This document shows positions 17,430 to 26,375 of a stretch of 64,000 nt of DNA, piece by piece. The position numbers and the translations under genes were made by a program. This stretch comes from an uncultured Psychroserpens sp. GTDB lineage: Bacteria; Bacteroidota; Bacteroidia; Flavobacteriales; Flavobacteriaceae. Each line of letters opens with the position of its first letter. Position 1 is the stretch's first letter. The notes beneath the pieces are model-generated. The model saw only the letters and a program-made list of their open reading frames with translations, was not told where the DNA came from and did not search any database. The DNA is taken from positions 620,001 through 684,000 of the forward strand of contig CANKZZ010000001.1 of assembly GCA_947488655.1 (NCBI GenBank). Reading direction: 5' to 3'.

Positions 17430-19406
17430 ATGCAAGAAGAATTAAGACTTTCTAGTTGGTTACCTACCACAAATAAAGAGGTGAAAATTCGAGGTTGGGA
17501 ATACCTCGATGTAATCCTATTTAGTGGAGATGCTTATGTGGATCATCCTACATTTGGTCCTGCAGTTATTGGTCGTTTGTTAGAAAGTTTTGGATTGCGA
17601 GTAGCAATTGTGCCTCAACCGAGTGTGACAGATAATCGCCAGGATTTTGTCAAATTAGGAAAGCCTAGATTGTTTTTTGGTGTAACTGGAGGTTGTATGG
17701 ACCCAATGATTAGTAATTATAACGCGAATAAAAAGCGTCGTGATAAAGATGCGTACACACCAAATGGAGATATTGGGTTTAGACCAGATTATGCCTCTAC
17801 TGTTTATTCTAATATTTTAAAAGAAAAATGGCCAGATACTCCTGTTTTAATTGGTGGTATTGAAGGCTCTCTACGTAGGGTAACTCATTATGATTATTGG
17901 AGCGACAAACTTATGCCAACAATTTTAGAGACTTCTAAAGCTGATATGTTAGTGTATGGAATGGGTGAGCAGCCAATTCGTGAAATTGTAAGATTATTAC
18001 AAAAAGGTGTGCCTTTTAGGAGTATTAATACGGTTAATCAAACTGCTGTATTATTAAATAAAGAAGATAAAATCCCGAAGAATAGTAATTGGGAAGATGT
18101 TGAAATTGCATCGCACGAAATATGTTTAAGCGATAAGAAAAAATACGCGTCTAACTTTAAGGTGATAGAGCAGGAATCTAATAAATTGGCTGCTAGACGA
18201 ATTTTTCAGAAGGTTGGAGAAAAGACTTTGATGATTAATCCGCCTTATCCAACGATGACAGAGGCCGAAATTGATGCGTCTTTTGATTTGCCTTACACAC
18301 GATTACCACACCCAAAATATAATAAGCGTGGACCAATACCAGCTTATGAGATGATTAAAACGTCTATAAATATACATCGTGGTTGTTTTGGTGGTTGTAG
18401 TTTTTGTACGATTTCTGCACATCAAGGAAAATTTATAGCTAGTCGTAGTAAGGAGTCTATTTTAAAAGAGGTTGATAAAGTGGCAAATATGCCAGACTTT
18501 AAAGGCTATTTAAGTGACATTGGTGGACCAAGTGCCAATATGTATCAAATGAAAGGTAAGGTGCAATCTATTTGTGATAAATGTGTGGCGCCAAGTTGTA
18601 TTTCGCCAGTGATTTGTAGTAATTTAGATACGTCTCATAAGCCTTTAACCGAATTATACCAAGCTGTAGATAGTCACCCAAAAGTGAAAAAGTCATTTAT
18701 TGGTTCTGGAATTAGACATGATATGTTAGTGCCTGAGTTTAATAAAAATGCAGACCCTAAGGAGCTTGATGATTATACTGAAGAGGTGATGACTAAACAT
18801 GTATCTGGACGATTAAAAGTGGCTCCAGAACATACGAGTGATCCTGTGTTGAAATTGATGCGAAAACCGTCGTTTAAATATTTTCATAAGTTTAAAGAAC
18901 GTTTTGATAAGATTAATATTAAGAAAGGGTTGAAGCTTCAATTAATTCCTTATTTTATTTCTAATCATCCTGCTTGTGAGGTAGAAGACATGGCAAACCT
19001 TGCTGCCGAAACTAAAGACATGGGTTTTCAGTTAGAACAAGTACAAGGATTTACACCAACACCAATGACGGTTGCTACTGTGATTTATTATAGTGGTTAC
19101 CATCCTTACACGCTTAAAAAGGTAAACACACCTATTACTAGAAAAGAGAAAGATGAGCAACATCGTTTTTTCTTTTGGTATAAGGATGAAAATAAAGCGT
19201 GGATTAAAAAGACACTTAACAAATTAGGTCGTACAGATTTACTTAAAGTACTCCTTCCTGAAAAAGAAGAAAAATGGCGTAAGAATAAACCAACTGGAGA
19301 CGCTAAAGATACATTTAATGATGCTGTGCCTTTTAACCAGAGGAATCCAGAGGATGCGGTTAGGTTTAAAGGAAAGAAGAAGCGGAATAAGAAAAAGCGT
19401 AGGTGA
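17430..19406 (+). CDS. YgiQ family radical SAM protein
   Basis: 658 residues of the UPF0313/YgiQ family. A cobalamin-binding-like N-terminal region (SGDAYVDHPTFGPAVIGRLLE) precedes the radical SAM core, whose CxxxCxxC cluster motif is RGCFGGCSFC around residue 320. A cysteine-containing insert follows (CDKCVAPSCISPVIC, near 390), and the tail is very lysine/arginine-rich. Members bind a 4Fe-4S cluster and S-adenosylmethionine; the reaction is unknown. Confidence 0.9.
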   Translation: MQEELRLSSWLPTTNKEVKIRGWEYLDVILFSGDAYVDHPTFGPAVIGRLLESFGLRVAIVPQPSVTDNRQDFVKLGKPRLFFGVTGGCMDPMISNYNANKKRRDKDAYTPNGDIGFRPDYASTVYSNILKEKWPDTPVLIGGIEGSLRRVTHYDYWSDKLMPTILETSKADMLVYGMGEQPIREIVRLLQKGVPFRSINTVNQTAVLLNKEDKIPKNSNWEDVEIASHEICLSDKKKYASNFKVIEQESNKLAARRIFQKVGEKTLMINPPYPTMTEAEIDASFDLPYTRLPHPKYNKRGPIPAYEMIKTSINIHRGCFGGCSFCTISAHQGKFIASRSKESILKEVDKVANMPDFKGYLSDIGGPSANMYQMKGKVQSICDKCVAPSCISPVICSNLDTSHKPLTELYQAVDSHPKVKKSFIGSGIRHDMLVPEFNKNADPKELDDYTEEVMTKHVSGRLKVAPEHTSDPVLKLMRKPSFKYFHKFKERFDKINIKKGLKLQLIPYFISNHPACEVEDMANLAAETKDMGFQLEQVQGFTPTPMTVATVIYYSGYHPYTLKKVNTPITRKEKDEQHRFFFWYKDENKAWIKKTLNKLGRTDLLKVLLPEKEEKWRKNKPTGDAKDTFNDAVPFNQRNPEDAVRFKGKKKRNKKKRR

Positions 19407-19418
19407 TAGTGTCAAATT

Positions 19419-19685
19419 TTATCCTAACTCGATATAATCAAAAATAAAATCATTAATAGACTCTGTTTCTTTATCAAACTTCATTACAATTCTTGAAGTT
19501 AATTTTTCTATCCAGGTTATTATTTCTTCTTTGGAATTTAGATCTGTCAAGAAACCTAAGGATTGATTTGATGAATTGAAATTTCCAATTAGAATATAGA
19601 AATCGGCCTTCAAACTTTCTGCGTAATTATCTCCTATAACCGTTAACTGCTTCTCAAAAATTATAATTTTTTCGTTTAAGGTCAT
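19419..19685 (-). CDS. Unknown 88-aa protein next to a divergent XRE regulator
   Basis: 88 residues from the ATG at 19683-19685 (MTLNEKIIIFEKQL). A longer frame from 19712 would overlap the -7 element TATATTTG at 19710-19717 (minus), so the inner Met is preferred. It is acidic, with a predicted mix of helices and one hydrophobic strand, and has no recognised motif. It ends 12 bp from the ygiQ-like stop and is transcribed away from the XRE gene, sharing the operator region. It may be part of the neighbouring module. Confidence 0.55.
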   Translation of the reverse strand: MTLNEKIIIFEKQLTVIGDNYAESLKADFYILIGNFNSSNQSLGFLTDLNSKEEIITWIEKLTSRIVMKFDKETESINDFIFDYIELG

Positions 19686-19709
19686 TAGTCTTCTGTTTTG
19701 ATTATATGT

Positions 19710-19717
19710 CAAATATA
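19710..19717 (-). promoter_or_regulatory. Promoter -7 element of the 88-aa gene
   Basis: The minus strand reads TATATTTG, matching TAnnTTTG, 24 bp before the ATG at 19685. The upstream half of this promoter overlaps the operator-like inverted repeat. Confidence 0.45.
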
Positions 19718-19724
19718 AAGAATT

Positions 19725-19764
19725 GATACTAATTGTATGTTGATTTTAGTATACAATAAGTATA
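19725..19764. promoter_or_regulatory. Operator-like inverted repeat before the XRE gene
   Basis: Two 14-bp arms, GATACTAATTGTAT (19725-19738) and ATACAATAAGTATA (19751-19764), are inverted copies with 12 of 14 matches and a 12-bp spacer. The right arm ends 10 bp before the XRE start. Position and symmetry suit binding of the XRE dimer for self-control and control of the divergent gene. Confidence 0.55.
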
Positions 19765-19774
19765 GTTTCGACTA

Positions 19775-20053
19775 ATGGTAAATAAATTCATTCTAAAAGA
19801 ATTTGGGCTTAGAATTCGTGAATTAAGAATTAAAGACAATCTAAGTCAAGAAAAACTTTCTTTCAAAACAGGTTTTCACCGAACATACATTGGTATGATT
19901 GAACGTGGAGAACGAAATATATCACTAACTAATATTGCAGTTTTTTCAAAAGCTTTTGAAATGGAGATTTCTGATTTATTGAACTTTAAAAATCAGAATC
20001 AAGAATTAAGTTATCGGAATTATGAATTTAAAACCGATAAATTAGATGAATAG
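19775..20053 (+). CDS. XRE/Cro-type transcriptional regulator
   Basis: 92 residues. The helix-turn-helix covers about residues 9-66 (LRIRELRIKDNLSQEKLSFKTG, then YIGMIERGERNISLTN), very like small controller proteins of restriction-modification systems. A short charged tail follows. Its last 8 bases overlap the start of the helicase gene, so the two are coupled. It likely represses or tunes the module through the inverted repeat at 19725-19764. Confidence 0.85.
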   Translation: MVNKFILKEFGLRIRELRIKDNLSQEKLSFKTGFHRTYIGMIERGERNISLTNIAVFSKAFEMEISDLLNFKNQNQELSYRNYEFKTDKLDE

Positions 20054-22010
20054 AGCTTATTATAATAATTCCATTTCCAACTTTTTAACTGAAGATTCGA
20101 ATTCAATTTTAGGACAATTAAGTTTAAATCATACGAATCGCCATCTAGAAGACTTACAAAAAAATGCATGGGTTAAACAAATTGTAATTTTAAAAAATGA
20201 ATTGATAGGATTTGAAGGTAAAATTTATTTTGAATTTTCAATACCTAGAATGGGAAAACGAGTTGACAATATTATAATTATAAACGATTGTATTTTCGTT
20301 GTTGAATTTAAAGTTGGTGATGATACATATGGAAAACATGCTGAATTACAAGTAATGGATTATAGTTTGGATTTGCAAAATTTTCATGAAGGTAGTCATA
20401 ATGCAAAACTTATTCCTGTACTCGTTGCAACAAACGCTAAAGCTGTATCATTTCAAATTAATGAAGTATTAGAATTAAATGAAGTCGCTAAATGTAACAA
20501 AGTTACAATCAAAGAAACTTTGAACAAATTTTATTTAAAATCAAACGACGCTATCGATACCTTCATTTGGGAGAATTCAAAATATAAACCAACTCCAACA
20601 ATAATAGAGTTTGCTCAATCATTGTATAAAGGACATGATGTTGAAGAGATATCAAGGCATGATTCTGATAAAATTAATTTAACTAAAACTTCAGATTGTA
20701 TCAATAGAGTTATAGATTATTCAAAAAAGAATAATAAAAAATCTATATGTTTTATTACAGGAGTTCCTGGAGCAGGAAAGACTTTGGCAGGATTGAATAT
20801 AGCTAACGAAAGAATGAAGGTAGATGAAGATGAACATGCAGTATTTTTGTCAGGAAATGGACCTTTAGTTGATGTTCTTAGAGAAGCTTTAGCACTAGAT
20901 TTATTTGCTACTTCAAAAGAAAAAGGAGATAAAATAACAAAAGGAGAAGCTCGTAGGAGAACGAGTGCTTTTATTCAAAATATTCATCATTTTAGAGATG
21001 AGTATTTAAAGAATAAAACAGAGCCTACAGAAAAAGTAGTTGTATTTGATGAAGCACAACGAGCTTGGACTAAGAAACAAGCAAGCTCTTTCATGAAGCG
21101 AAAAAAAGGTATTGAAGATTTTTCAATGTCTGAACCTGAGTTTTTAATTGATGTCATGAATCGACATGAAGATTGGTGTACGATTGTATGCCTAATCGGT
21201 GGAGGTCAAGAAATAAATACTGGTGAAGCTGGCTTGGAAGAATGGATTAATGCTTTTGAAAATAATTACCAAGACTGGAATATTCATTATTCTAATTCGA
21301 TTGTAGATAGTCCAAATTATATTAAAACTATTAAGCATAAAGATTGGTTGAAACATAATGCAATTCCTGAGTCAGAATTGCACTTATCTGCATCTATAAG
21401 GTCTTTTAGGTCAGAATTAGTTTCTGAATTTGTTCATGAACTTTTAGAATTAAATTTTGAGAAAACTAGAAATCTATACATGAAAGTTAATAAAACTTTT
21501 CCAATAGTTTTAACGAGAGATTTAGATAAAGCAAAAAATTGGTTAAGAACCAATAGTAAAGGAACAGAGAGAATTGGACTCGTCGCATCTTCTGGAGCAA
21601 GAAGATTAAAAGCTATAGGTTTAGATGTGAAAAATGAAATTTCAGCTCCAAATTGGTTTCTTAACGATAGTAATGATATTAGATCTTCATATTTCCTTGA
21701 AGATATTTCAACAGAATTCGATATTCAAGGTTTAGAAATTGATAGAACTTGCTTAATTTGGGGAGCAAATTTTCATTTAAAAAACGGAACATGGCACTTT
21801 CAGAGTTTCAAAGGAAGTAAATGGATGAATATTAATCAGGAAATCAGTAAAGATTATTTAAAAAACACTTATCGTGTTTTATTAACACGAGCTAGGCAAG
21901 GAATGGTTATTTTTATTCCAGAAGGTTCAGAAATTGACCGTACAAGACCAAACAAATTTTATGATGAAACTTATAATTACTTTAAAGAAATTGGTTTTGA
22001 TGAATTATAA
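20046..22010 (+). CDS. RecB-type nuclease domain fused to DUF2075 helicase
   Basis: 654 residues. The N-terminal 135 residues show a PD-(D/E)xK nuclease pattern of the RecB/Cas4 kind: D74, E87-F-K89, and Q102-x3-Y106. A DUF2075 superfamily-1-type ATPase follows: Walker A GVPGAGKT (239-246), Walker B VVFDEAQ (332-338), and a motif-VI-like LLTRARQGM near residue 620. It would use ATP to act on nucleic acid and may cut it. DUF2075 proteins occur in defence islands. The operon is XRE-nuclease/helicase, and the 3' end overlaps the convergent NUDIX gene by 29 bp. The DUF2075 call is firm; the defence role is inferred. Confidence 0.8.
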   Translation: MNRAYYNNSISNFLTEDSNSILGQLSLNHTNRHLEDLQKNAWVKQIVILKNELIGFEGKIYFEFSIPRMGKRVDNIIIINDCIFVVEFKVGDDTYGKHAELQVMDYSLDLQNFHEGSHNAKLIPVLVATNAKAVSFQINEVLELNEVAKCNKVTIKETLNKFYLKSNDAIDTFIWENSKYKPTPTIIEFAQSLYKGHDVEEISRHDSDKINLTKTSDCINRVIDYSKKNNKKSICFITGVPGAGKTLAGLNIANERMKVDEDEHAVFLSGNGPLVDVLREALALDLFATSKEKGDKITKGEARRRTSAFIQNIHHFRDEYLKNKTEPTEKVVVFDEAQRAWTKKQASSFMKRKKGIEDFSMSEPEFLIDVMNRHEDWCTIVCLIGGGQEINTGEAGLEEWINAFENNYQDWNIHYSNSIVDSPNYIKTIKHKDWLKHNAIPESELHLSASIRSFRSELVSEFVHELLELNFEKTRNLYMKVNKTFPIVLTRDLDKAKNWLRTNSKGTERIGLVASSGARRLKAIGLDVKNEISAPNWFLNDSNDIRSSYFLEDISTEFDIQGLEIDRTCLIWGANFHLKNGTWHFQSFKGSKWMNINQEISKDYLKNTYRVLLTRARQGMVIFIPEGSEIDRTRPNKFYDETYNYFKEIGFDEL

Positions 22011-22383
22011 ATTCTTTTAAAATTGGCAAATCAGCTTCAGCCCAATCTAAATTAATCAATTCATCCTTATTTGCGAGTAGAAAGCTACAATGTTCTTTAA
22101 GTTTTAATTCACCTGAAAGATATTCAGCAACAAAAGGAATTAATTCAATGTTAAAATTTGGGTATTGATGAATGACTGGAGTCAACCTTTCTTTGACTTT
22201 AATATGGATATTTAATTCCTCTAAGATTTCTCTTTTAATGCAATCAATTTCAGTCTCACCTTCTTCAATTTTCCCTCCTGCAAATTCCCATTTCAATGGA
22301 AGCTTCATCTTTTCGCTTCTTTGAACTACAAGAATTTTATCATCAAATTGAATGATAGCACAAGTTACAGGAATGATTTTCAT
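21982..22383 (-). CDS. NUDIX hydrolase, MutT-like
   Basis: 133 residues with a full Nudix box (GGKIEEGETEIDCIKREILEEL, residues about 36-57): the pattern G-x5-E-x7-RE-x2-EE is intact. N-terminal IIPVTCAIIQFDDKILVVQR fits MutT-like (8-oxo-)dGTP pyrophosphohydrolases that clean the nucleotide pool. It lies 10 bp before polA in the same direction on the minus strand, downstream of it, so it may be the second gene of a polA operon rather than part of the helicase module. Confidence 0.8.
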   Translation of the reverse strand: MKIIPVTCAIIQFDDKILVVQRSEKMKLPLKWEFAGGKIEEGETEIDCIKREILEELNIHIKVKERLTPVIHQYPNFNIELIPFVAEYLSGELKLKEHCSFLLANKDELINLDWAEADLPILKEFIIHQNQFL

Positions 22384-22393
22384 CGATAAAAAT

Positions 22394-25249
22394 TTAATGC
22401 GCCTCCAACCAATTCAAACCCGTATCCACCTCAACATCCAATGGCACATCCATTTTAAAAGCATTTTCCATTTCGGTTTTAATTAAAGAAGTCATTTCTT
22501 CAAGTTCTGGTTTATAGACATCAAAGACCAATTCATCATGAACCTGTAAGAGCATTTTAGTTTTAAAATTTCCGTGGGTTAATTTATTGTAAATATTAAT
22601 CATGGCAATTTTAATAATATCTGCTGCGCTACCTTGTATTGGTGCATTTACAGCATTACGCTCTGCAGCACCACGAACTACTGCATTACGAGAATTAATA
22701 TCTTTTAAATAACGACGTCGACCCAAAACTGTTTGCACATAACCGTTGTCTCTGGCAAAATCAACCTGCTTGCTCATATAAGCTTTTAATTTTGGATAGG
22801 TTTCATAGTAAGTGTCGATAAGCTCTTTAGCTTCACCACGAGATAAATCGGTTTGGTTGCTCAGCCCAAAGGCTGACACGCCATAAATAATCCCAAAATT
22901 AACTGTTTTTGCATTGCTACGTTGCTCTCTCGTAACTTCGTTTATTGAAACACCAAAAACTTTAGAAGCAGTAGAGGCATGAATATCTTCACCATTTTTA
23001 AAAGCCTCAATCATAGTTTCTTCTTCACTTAAGGCAGCGATAATTCGTAATTCTATCTGAGAGTAATCGGCAGCAAGTAGGGTGTAGTCATCATTTCTTG
23101 GTACAAATGCTTTACGCACTTGACGACCACGCTCTGTACGAATAGGTATGTTTTGTAAATTGGGATTGTTACTACTCAAACGACCTGTAGCAGCTACGGT
23201 TTGCATATAATCTGTGTGTACGCGTCCTGTTGCTTCTTCCACTTGTAATGGTAATGCATCTACATACGTACTTTTTAGTTTTGCCAAACCACGATACTCT
23301 AAAATGTTTCTAATAATTTCATGGTCTTTTGCTAAGTATGATAAGATGTCTTCTCCTGTTTTATACTGTCCAGTTTTTGTTTTTTTAGGCTTATCTACCA
23401 ATTTTAATTTATCAAATAAAATTATACCTAATTGTTTTGGTGAAGCAATATTAAATTCTTCTCCTGCAACTTCGTAGATTTTTGCTTCTAATGCAGCAAT
23501 GTCTTTTTCTAAATCTATAGATAATGATTGTAAAAAGGCCTTATCTAAATTAATACCTTCTAATTCCATTGCAGCTAAAACACGAAGTAAAGGCACTTCT
23601 ATATCATCAAATAATTTTTGAGTGTTAGCTTCACCTAATTCCGTTGTAAAATGTTCTTTTAGTTGTAACGTAATGTCGGCATCTTCAACTGCATATTCGG
23701 TTTGTTTCTCTAATGGTACATCTCGCATTGAGAGTTGATTTTTTCCTTTTTTACCAATTAATTCTGTAATAGAAACTGGTGTATAGTTGAGATAGGTCTC
23801 TGCCAAAACATCCATATTATGACGCATATCTGCATTAATAAGATAGTGCGCCAACATAGTGTCAAAGAGTTTTCCTTTAACCTCAACATCGTACTTTGCT
23901 AAGACTTTAATGTCGTATTTTAAATTCTGACCAATCTTTTCAATAGATTCATTTTCAAAAAATGGTCTTAAAACCTCAATGAGATTTTGTGCGTCTTCCT
24001 TTTCCTTCGGAAATGGAACATAAAACCCTTTACCAGCTTCCCATGAAAAGGCGATACCAACGATTTCTGCTGTCAACGGGTTTAAACCAGTTGTTTCTGT
24101 ATCAAAACAAACTGAAGATTGATTTAATAAATTTTTGACAAATAAGGTGGTTGCCATACCTGGAGTAACACTCTGGTAAAAGTGAGATGTTGTCTCTATA
24201 GTTTTTCTGGTAAATTCATTTGTCGTTTCGGATTGTGACGTATCTGAAGGTGCGCCTCCAAACAAAGAAAACTGACCTTCTCCTGCCGATTTTTGCTCTG
24301 TAGGTGTTACCGTAGTTTTGGGTTTAGTATTAGACGATTCTGTAGCTAAAGAAGTAGCCTCATTTCCTGAAGTAAAAGTTTTAATAAAATTATCTGTTAG
24401 ACGTCTAAACTCTAATTCTTGAAAAATTTCTTTTACCTTTTCTACATCTGGATGATCGAGTTCAAAATCTTTAGCGTTAAAGGTCACAGGAACATCTAGC
24501 ATAATAGTTGCTAATTGCTTAGAAAGTAGACCTAATTCTTTATTAGCCTCAATTTTCTCTTTCATTTTACCTTTCAACTCATGTGTGTTTGCCAAAAGGT
24601 TTTCCATACTACCATAAGCTGCCAAAAACTTTTTAGCAGTTTTCTCTCCAACACCTGGTAACCCAGGAATATTATCTGATGAATCTCCCATCATACCCAA
24701 AAAGTCAATCACCTGCATTGGTGTCTCAACTTCAAATTTTTTCTGAACCTCTGGAATTCCCCAAGTTTCATAACCTCCACCAAAAACAGGTCTGTACATA
24801 AAAATATTCTCGGTCACGAGTTGAGCAAAATCTTTATCTGGTGTAACCATAAATACTTTATAACCTTCTGTTTCTGCCTGACGAGAAAGTGTACCGATAA
24901 CATCATCTGCTTCAAATCCTTCTTTCACCATTATAGGAATATGCATGGCTTCTAAAATATTGCAAATGTGTGGTATGGCAGTTTTAATACCTTCTGGAGT
25001 TTCATCTCTGTTAGCTTTATACGCCTCAAATAACTCTACTCTATCTGCACTACCACCTTTGTCAAAACAAACAGCGAGATGATCTGGTCGTTCACGTTTT
25101 ATAACATCTAAAAGTGAGTTCATAAAACCCATAATTGCAGAGGTGTCTTCTCCTTTAGAGTTAATACGAGGATTTTTTATAAAAGCATAATATCCTCTAA
25201 AAATTAGGGCATAGGCATCGACTAGAAATAGGCGTTTTTGGTCTGACAT
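22394..25249 (-). CDS. polA: DNA polymerase I
   Basis: 951 residues with all three activities. The 5' nuclease spans about 1-290 (KEGFEADDVIGT, GDSSDNIPGLPGVGEKTA). The 3'-5' exonuclease begins near 360 and keeps its catalytic DTE (FDTETTGLNP). The polymerase domain has DYSQIELR, the O-helix RSNAKTVNFGIIYG and QVHDELVFDV. The linker between the nuclease and exonuclease (about 296-355) is disordered and contains QFSLF (326-330), close to the beta-clamp-binding consensus. It replaces RNA primers and fills repair gaps. Confidence 0.97.
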   Translation of the reverse strand: MSDQKRLFLVDAYALIFRGYYAFIKNPRINSKGEDTSAIMGFMNSLLDVIKRERPDHLAVCFDKGGSADRVELFEAYKANRDETPEGIKTAIPHICNILEAMHIPIMVKEGFEADDVIGTLSRQAETEGYKVFMVTPDKDFAQLVTENIFMYRPVFGGGYETWGIPEVQKKFEVETPMQVIDFLGMMGDSSDNIPGLPGVGEKTAKKFLAAYGSMENLLANTHELKGKMKEKIEANKELGLLSKQLATIMLDVPVTFNAKDFELDHPDVEKVKEIFQELEFRRLTDNFIKTFTSGNEATSLATESSNTKPKTTVTPTEQKSAGEGQFSLFGGAPSDTSQSETTNEFTRKTIETTSHFYQSVTPGMATTLFVKNLLNQSSVCFDTETTGLNPLTAEIVGIAFSWEAGKGFYVPFPKEKEDAQNLIEVLRPFFENESIEKIGQNLKYDIKVLAKYDVEVKGKLFDTMLAHYLINADMRHNMDVLAETYLNYTPVSITELIGKKGKNQLSMRDVPLEKQTEYAVEDADITLQLKEHFTTELGEANTQKLFDDIEVPLLRVLAAMELEGINLDKAFLQSLSIDLEKDIAALEAKIYEVAGEEFNIASPKQLGIILFDKLKLVDKPKKTKTGQYKTGEDILSYLAKDHEIIRNILEYRGLAKLKSTYVDALPLQVEEATGRVHTDYMQTVAATGRLSSNNPNLQNIPIRTERGRQVRKAFVPRNDDYTLLAADYSQIELRIIAALSEEETMIEAFKNGEDIHASTASKVFGVSINEVTREQRSNAKTVNFGIIYGVSAFGLSNQTDLSRGEAKELIDTYYETYPKLKAYMSKQVDFARDNGYVQTVLGRRRYLKDINSRNAVVRGAAERNAVNAPIQGSAADIIKIAMINIYNKLTHGNFKTKMLLQVHDELVFDVYKPELEEMTSLIKTEMENAFKMDVPLDVEVDTGLNWLEAH

Positions 25250-25437
25250 ATTGAAATTTAAATTGAAGTTTATGTTTTCTTTGATATAAACTGAAAGTTT
25301 TCTATGCGATTAAAATCTTAAGAAAGACGCTTTCAACCTTGCTCAAATAGACAGTTTGCAAATTACAAAAACTTATGCGTTTATTTAGAACATTTTAAAG
25401 TACAATTTGTAATTTTCCGAAGTTAAAAAACAATACA

Positions 25438-26367
25438 ATGAAAACATTTTCAATTGCCATTCATGGTGGAGCAGGAACTTTAGTAAAAGGAATGATGACG
25501 CCAGAGTTGGAAGCTAAATATAGAGCAGACTTAAAAAATGCTTTGGACCAAGGATACAAAATTTTAGAAAATAACGGGTCTGCTATTGACGCAGTTGAAA
25601 AGGCAGTACAAGTATTAGAGGATTCTCCATTATTTAATGCAGGAAAAGGTTCGGTATTTACAGCTACAGGATCTCACGAAATGGATGCAAGTATTATGGA
25701 TGGTAAAACGCTTAATGCAGGTGGAGTAAGCTTAATTACTGGCATCAAAAACCCTGTAAGCCTTGCCAGAGATGTTATGGAAAAAAGTGAACACGTCTTT
25801 CTTGCTGGTGAAGGAGCCATGCAATTTGCAAAAGAACATAATTACAAACTAGAGGATAACAGTTATTTTTATGATGAATTTCGCCATAAACAGTGGTTAG
25901 AAATTAAAGATACAGATAGCTTTCAATTAGATCATTCTATAAAAAAAGATTCAAAATTTGGTACTGTTGGAGCAGTAGCTTGCGATCAAGATGGTAATAT
26001 TGCTGCAGCTACATCAACTGGTGGTATGACGAATAAAAAATGGGGTCGTGTAGGTGATAGTCCTATGATTGGTGCAGGAAATTATGCCAATAATAAAACG
26101 TGTGCTATCTCTTGTACAGGAAGCGGTGAGTTTTTTATAAGAGGTGTTGTGGCTTACGATGTAGCTTGCTTAATTGAGCACAAAAACATGAGCTTAAATG
26201 ATGCTTCAAATGAGGTAATAAATAAGCGTATTTTAGAAATTGGTGGTGATGGTGGTTTAATCGCTGTTGATGCTAAAGGAAATATTGCAATGCCTTTTAA
26301 TACCGAAGGGATGTATCGTGCAAGTAAAACTTCAAATGCAGACGAAATTATTGCTATTTACAAATAA
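25438..26367 (+). CDS. Isoaspartyl peptidase / L-asparaginase (Ntn hydrolase)
   Basis: 309 residues of the plant-type asparaginase family, which cleaves itself to expose a Thr nucleophile. The processing site is FGTVGAVA, so Thr176 is the likely nucleophile; IHGGAGT at the N-terminus and GRVGDSPMIGAG after the Thr are typical. No signal peptide, so cytoplasmic. Enzymes of this kind split beta-aspartyl dipeptides, including beta-Asp-Arg from cyanophycin; the cyanophycinase and synthetase genes lie 1.5 kb away, which suggests this role. Confidence 0.88.
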   Translation: MKTFSIAIHGGAGTLVKGMMTPELEAKYRADLKNALDQGYKILENNGSAIDAVEKAVQVLEDSPLFNAGKGSVFTATGSHEMDASIMDGKTLNAGGVSLITGIKNPVSLARDVMEKSEHVFLAGEGAMQFAKEHNYKLEDNSYFYDEFRHKQWLEIKDTDSFQLDHSIKKDSKFGTVGAVACDQDGNIAAATSTGGMTNKKWGRVGDSPMIGAGNYANNKTCAISCTGSGEFFIRGVVAYDVACLIEHKNMSLNDASNEVINKRILEIGGDGGLIAVDAKGNIAMPFNTEGMYRASKTSNADEIIAIYK

Positions 26368-26375
26368 TATAAAAG

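Noticed and set aside
17239-17445. 68-codon frame upstream of the ygiQ-like gene
   Set aside because: It runs through the inverted-repeat element and the promoter, overlaps the ygiQ start and has an implausible composition.
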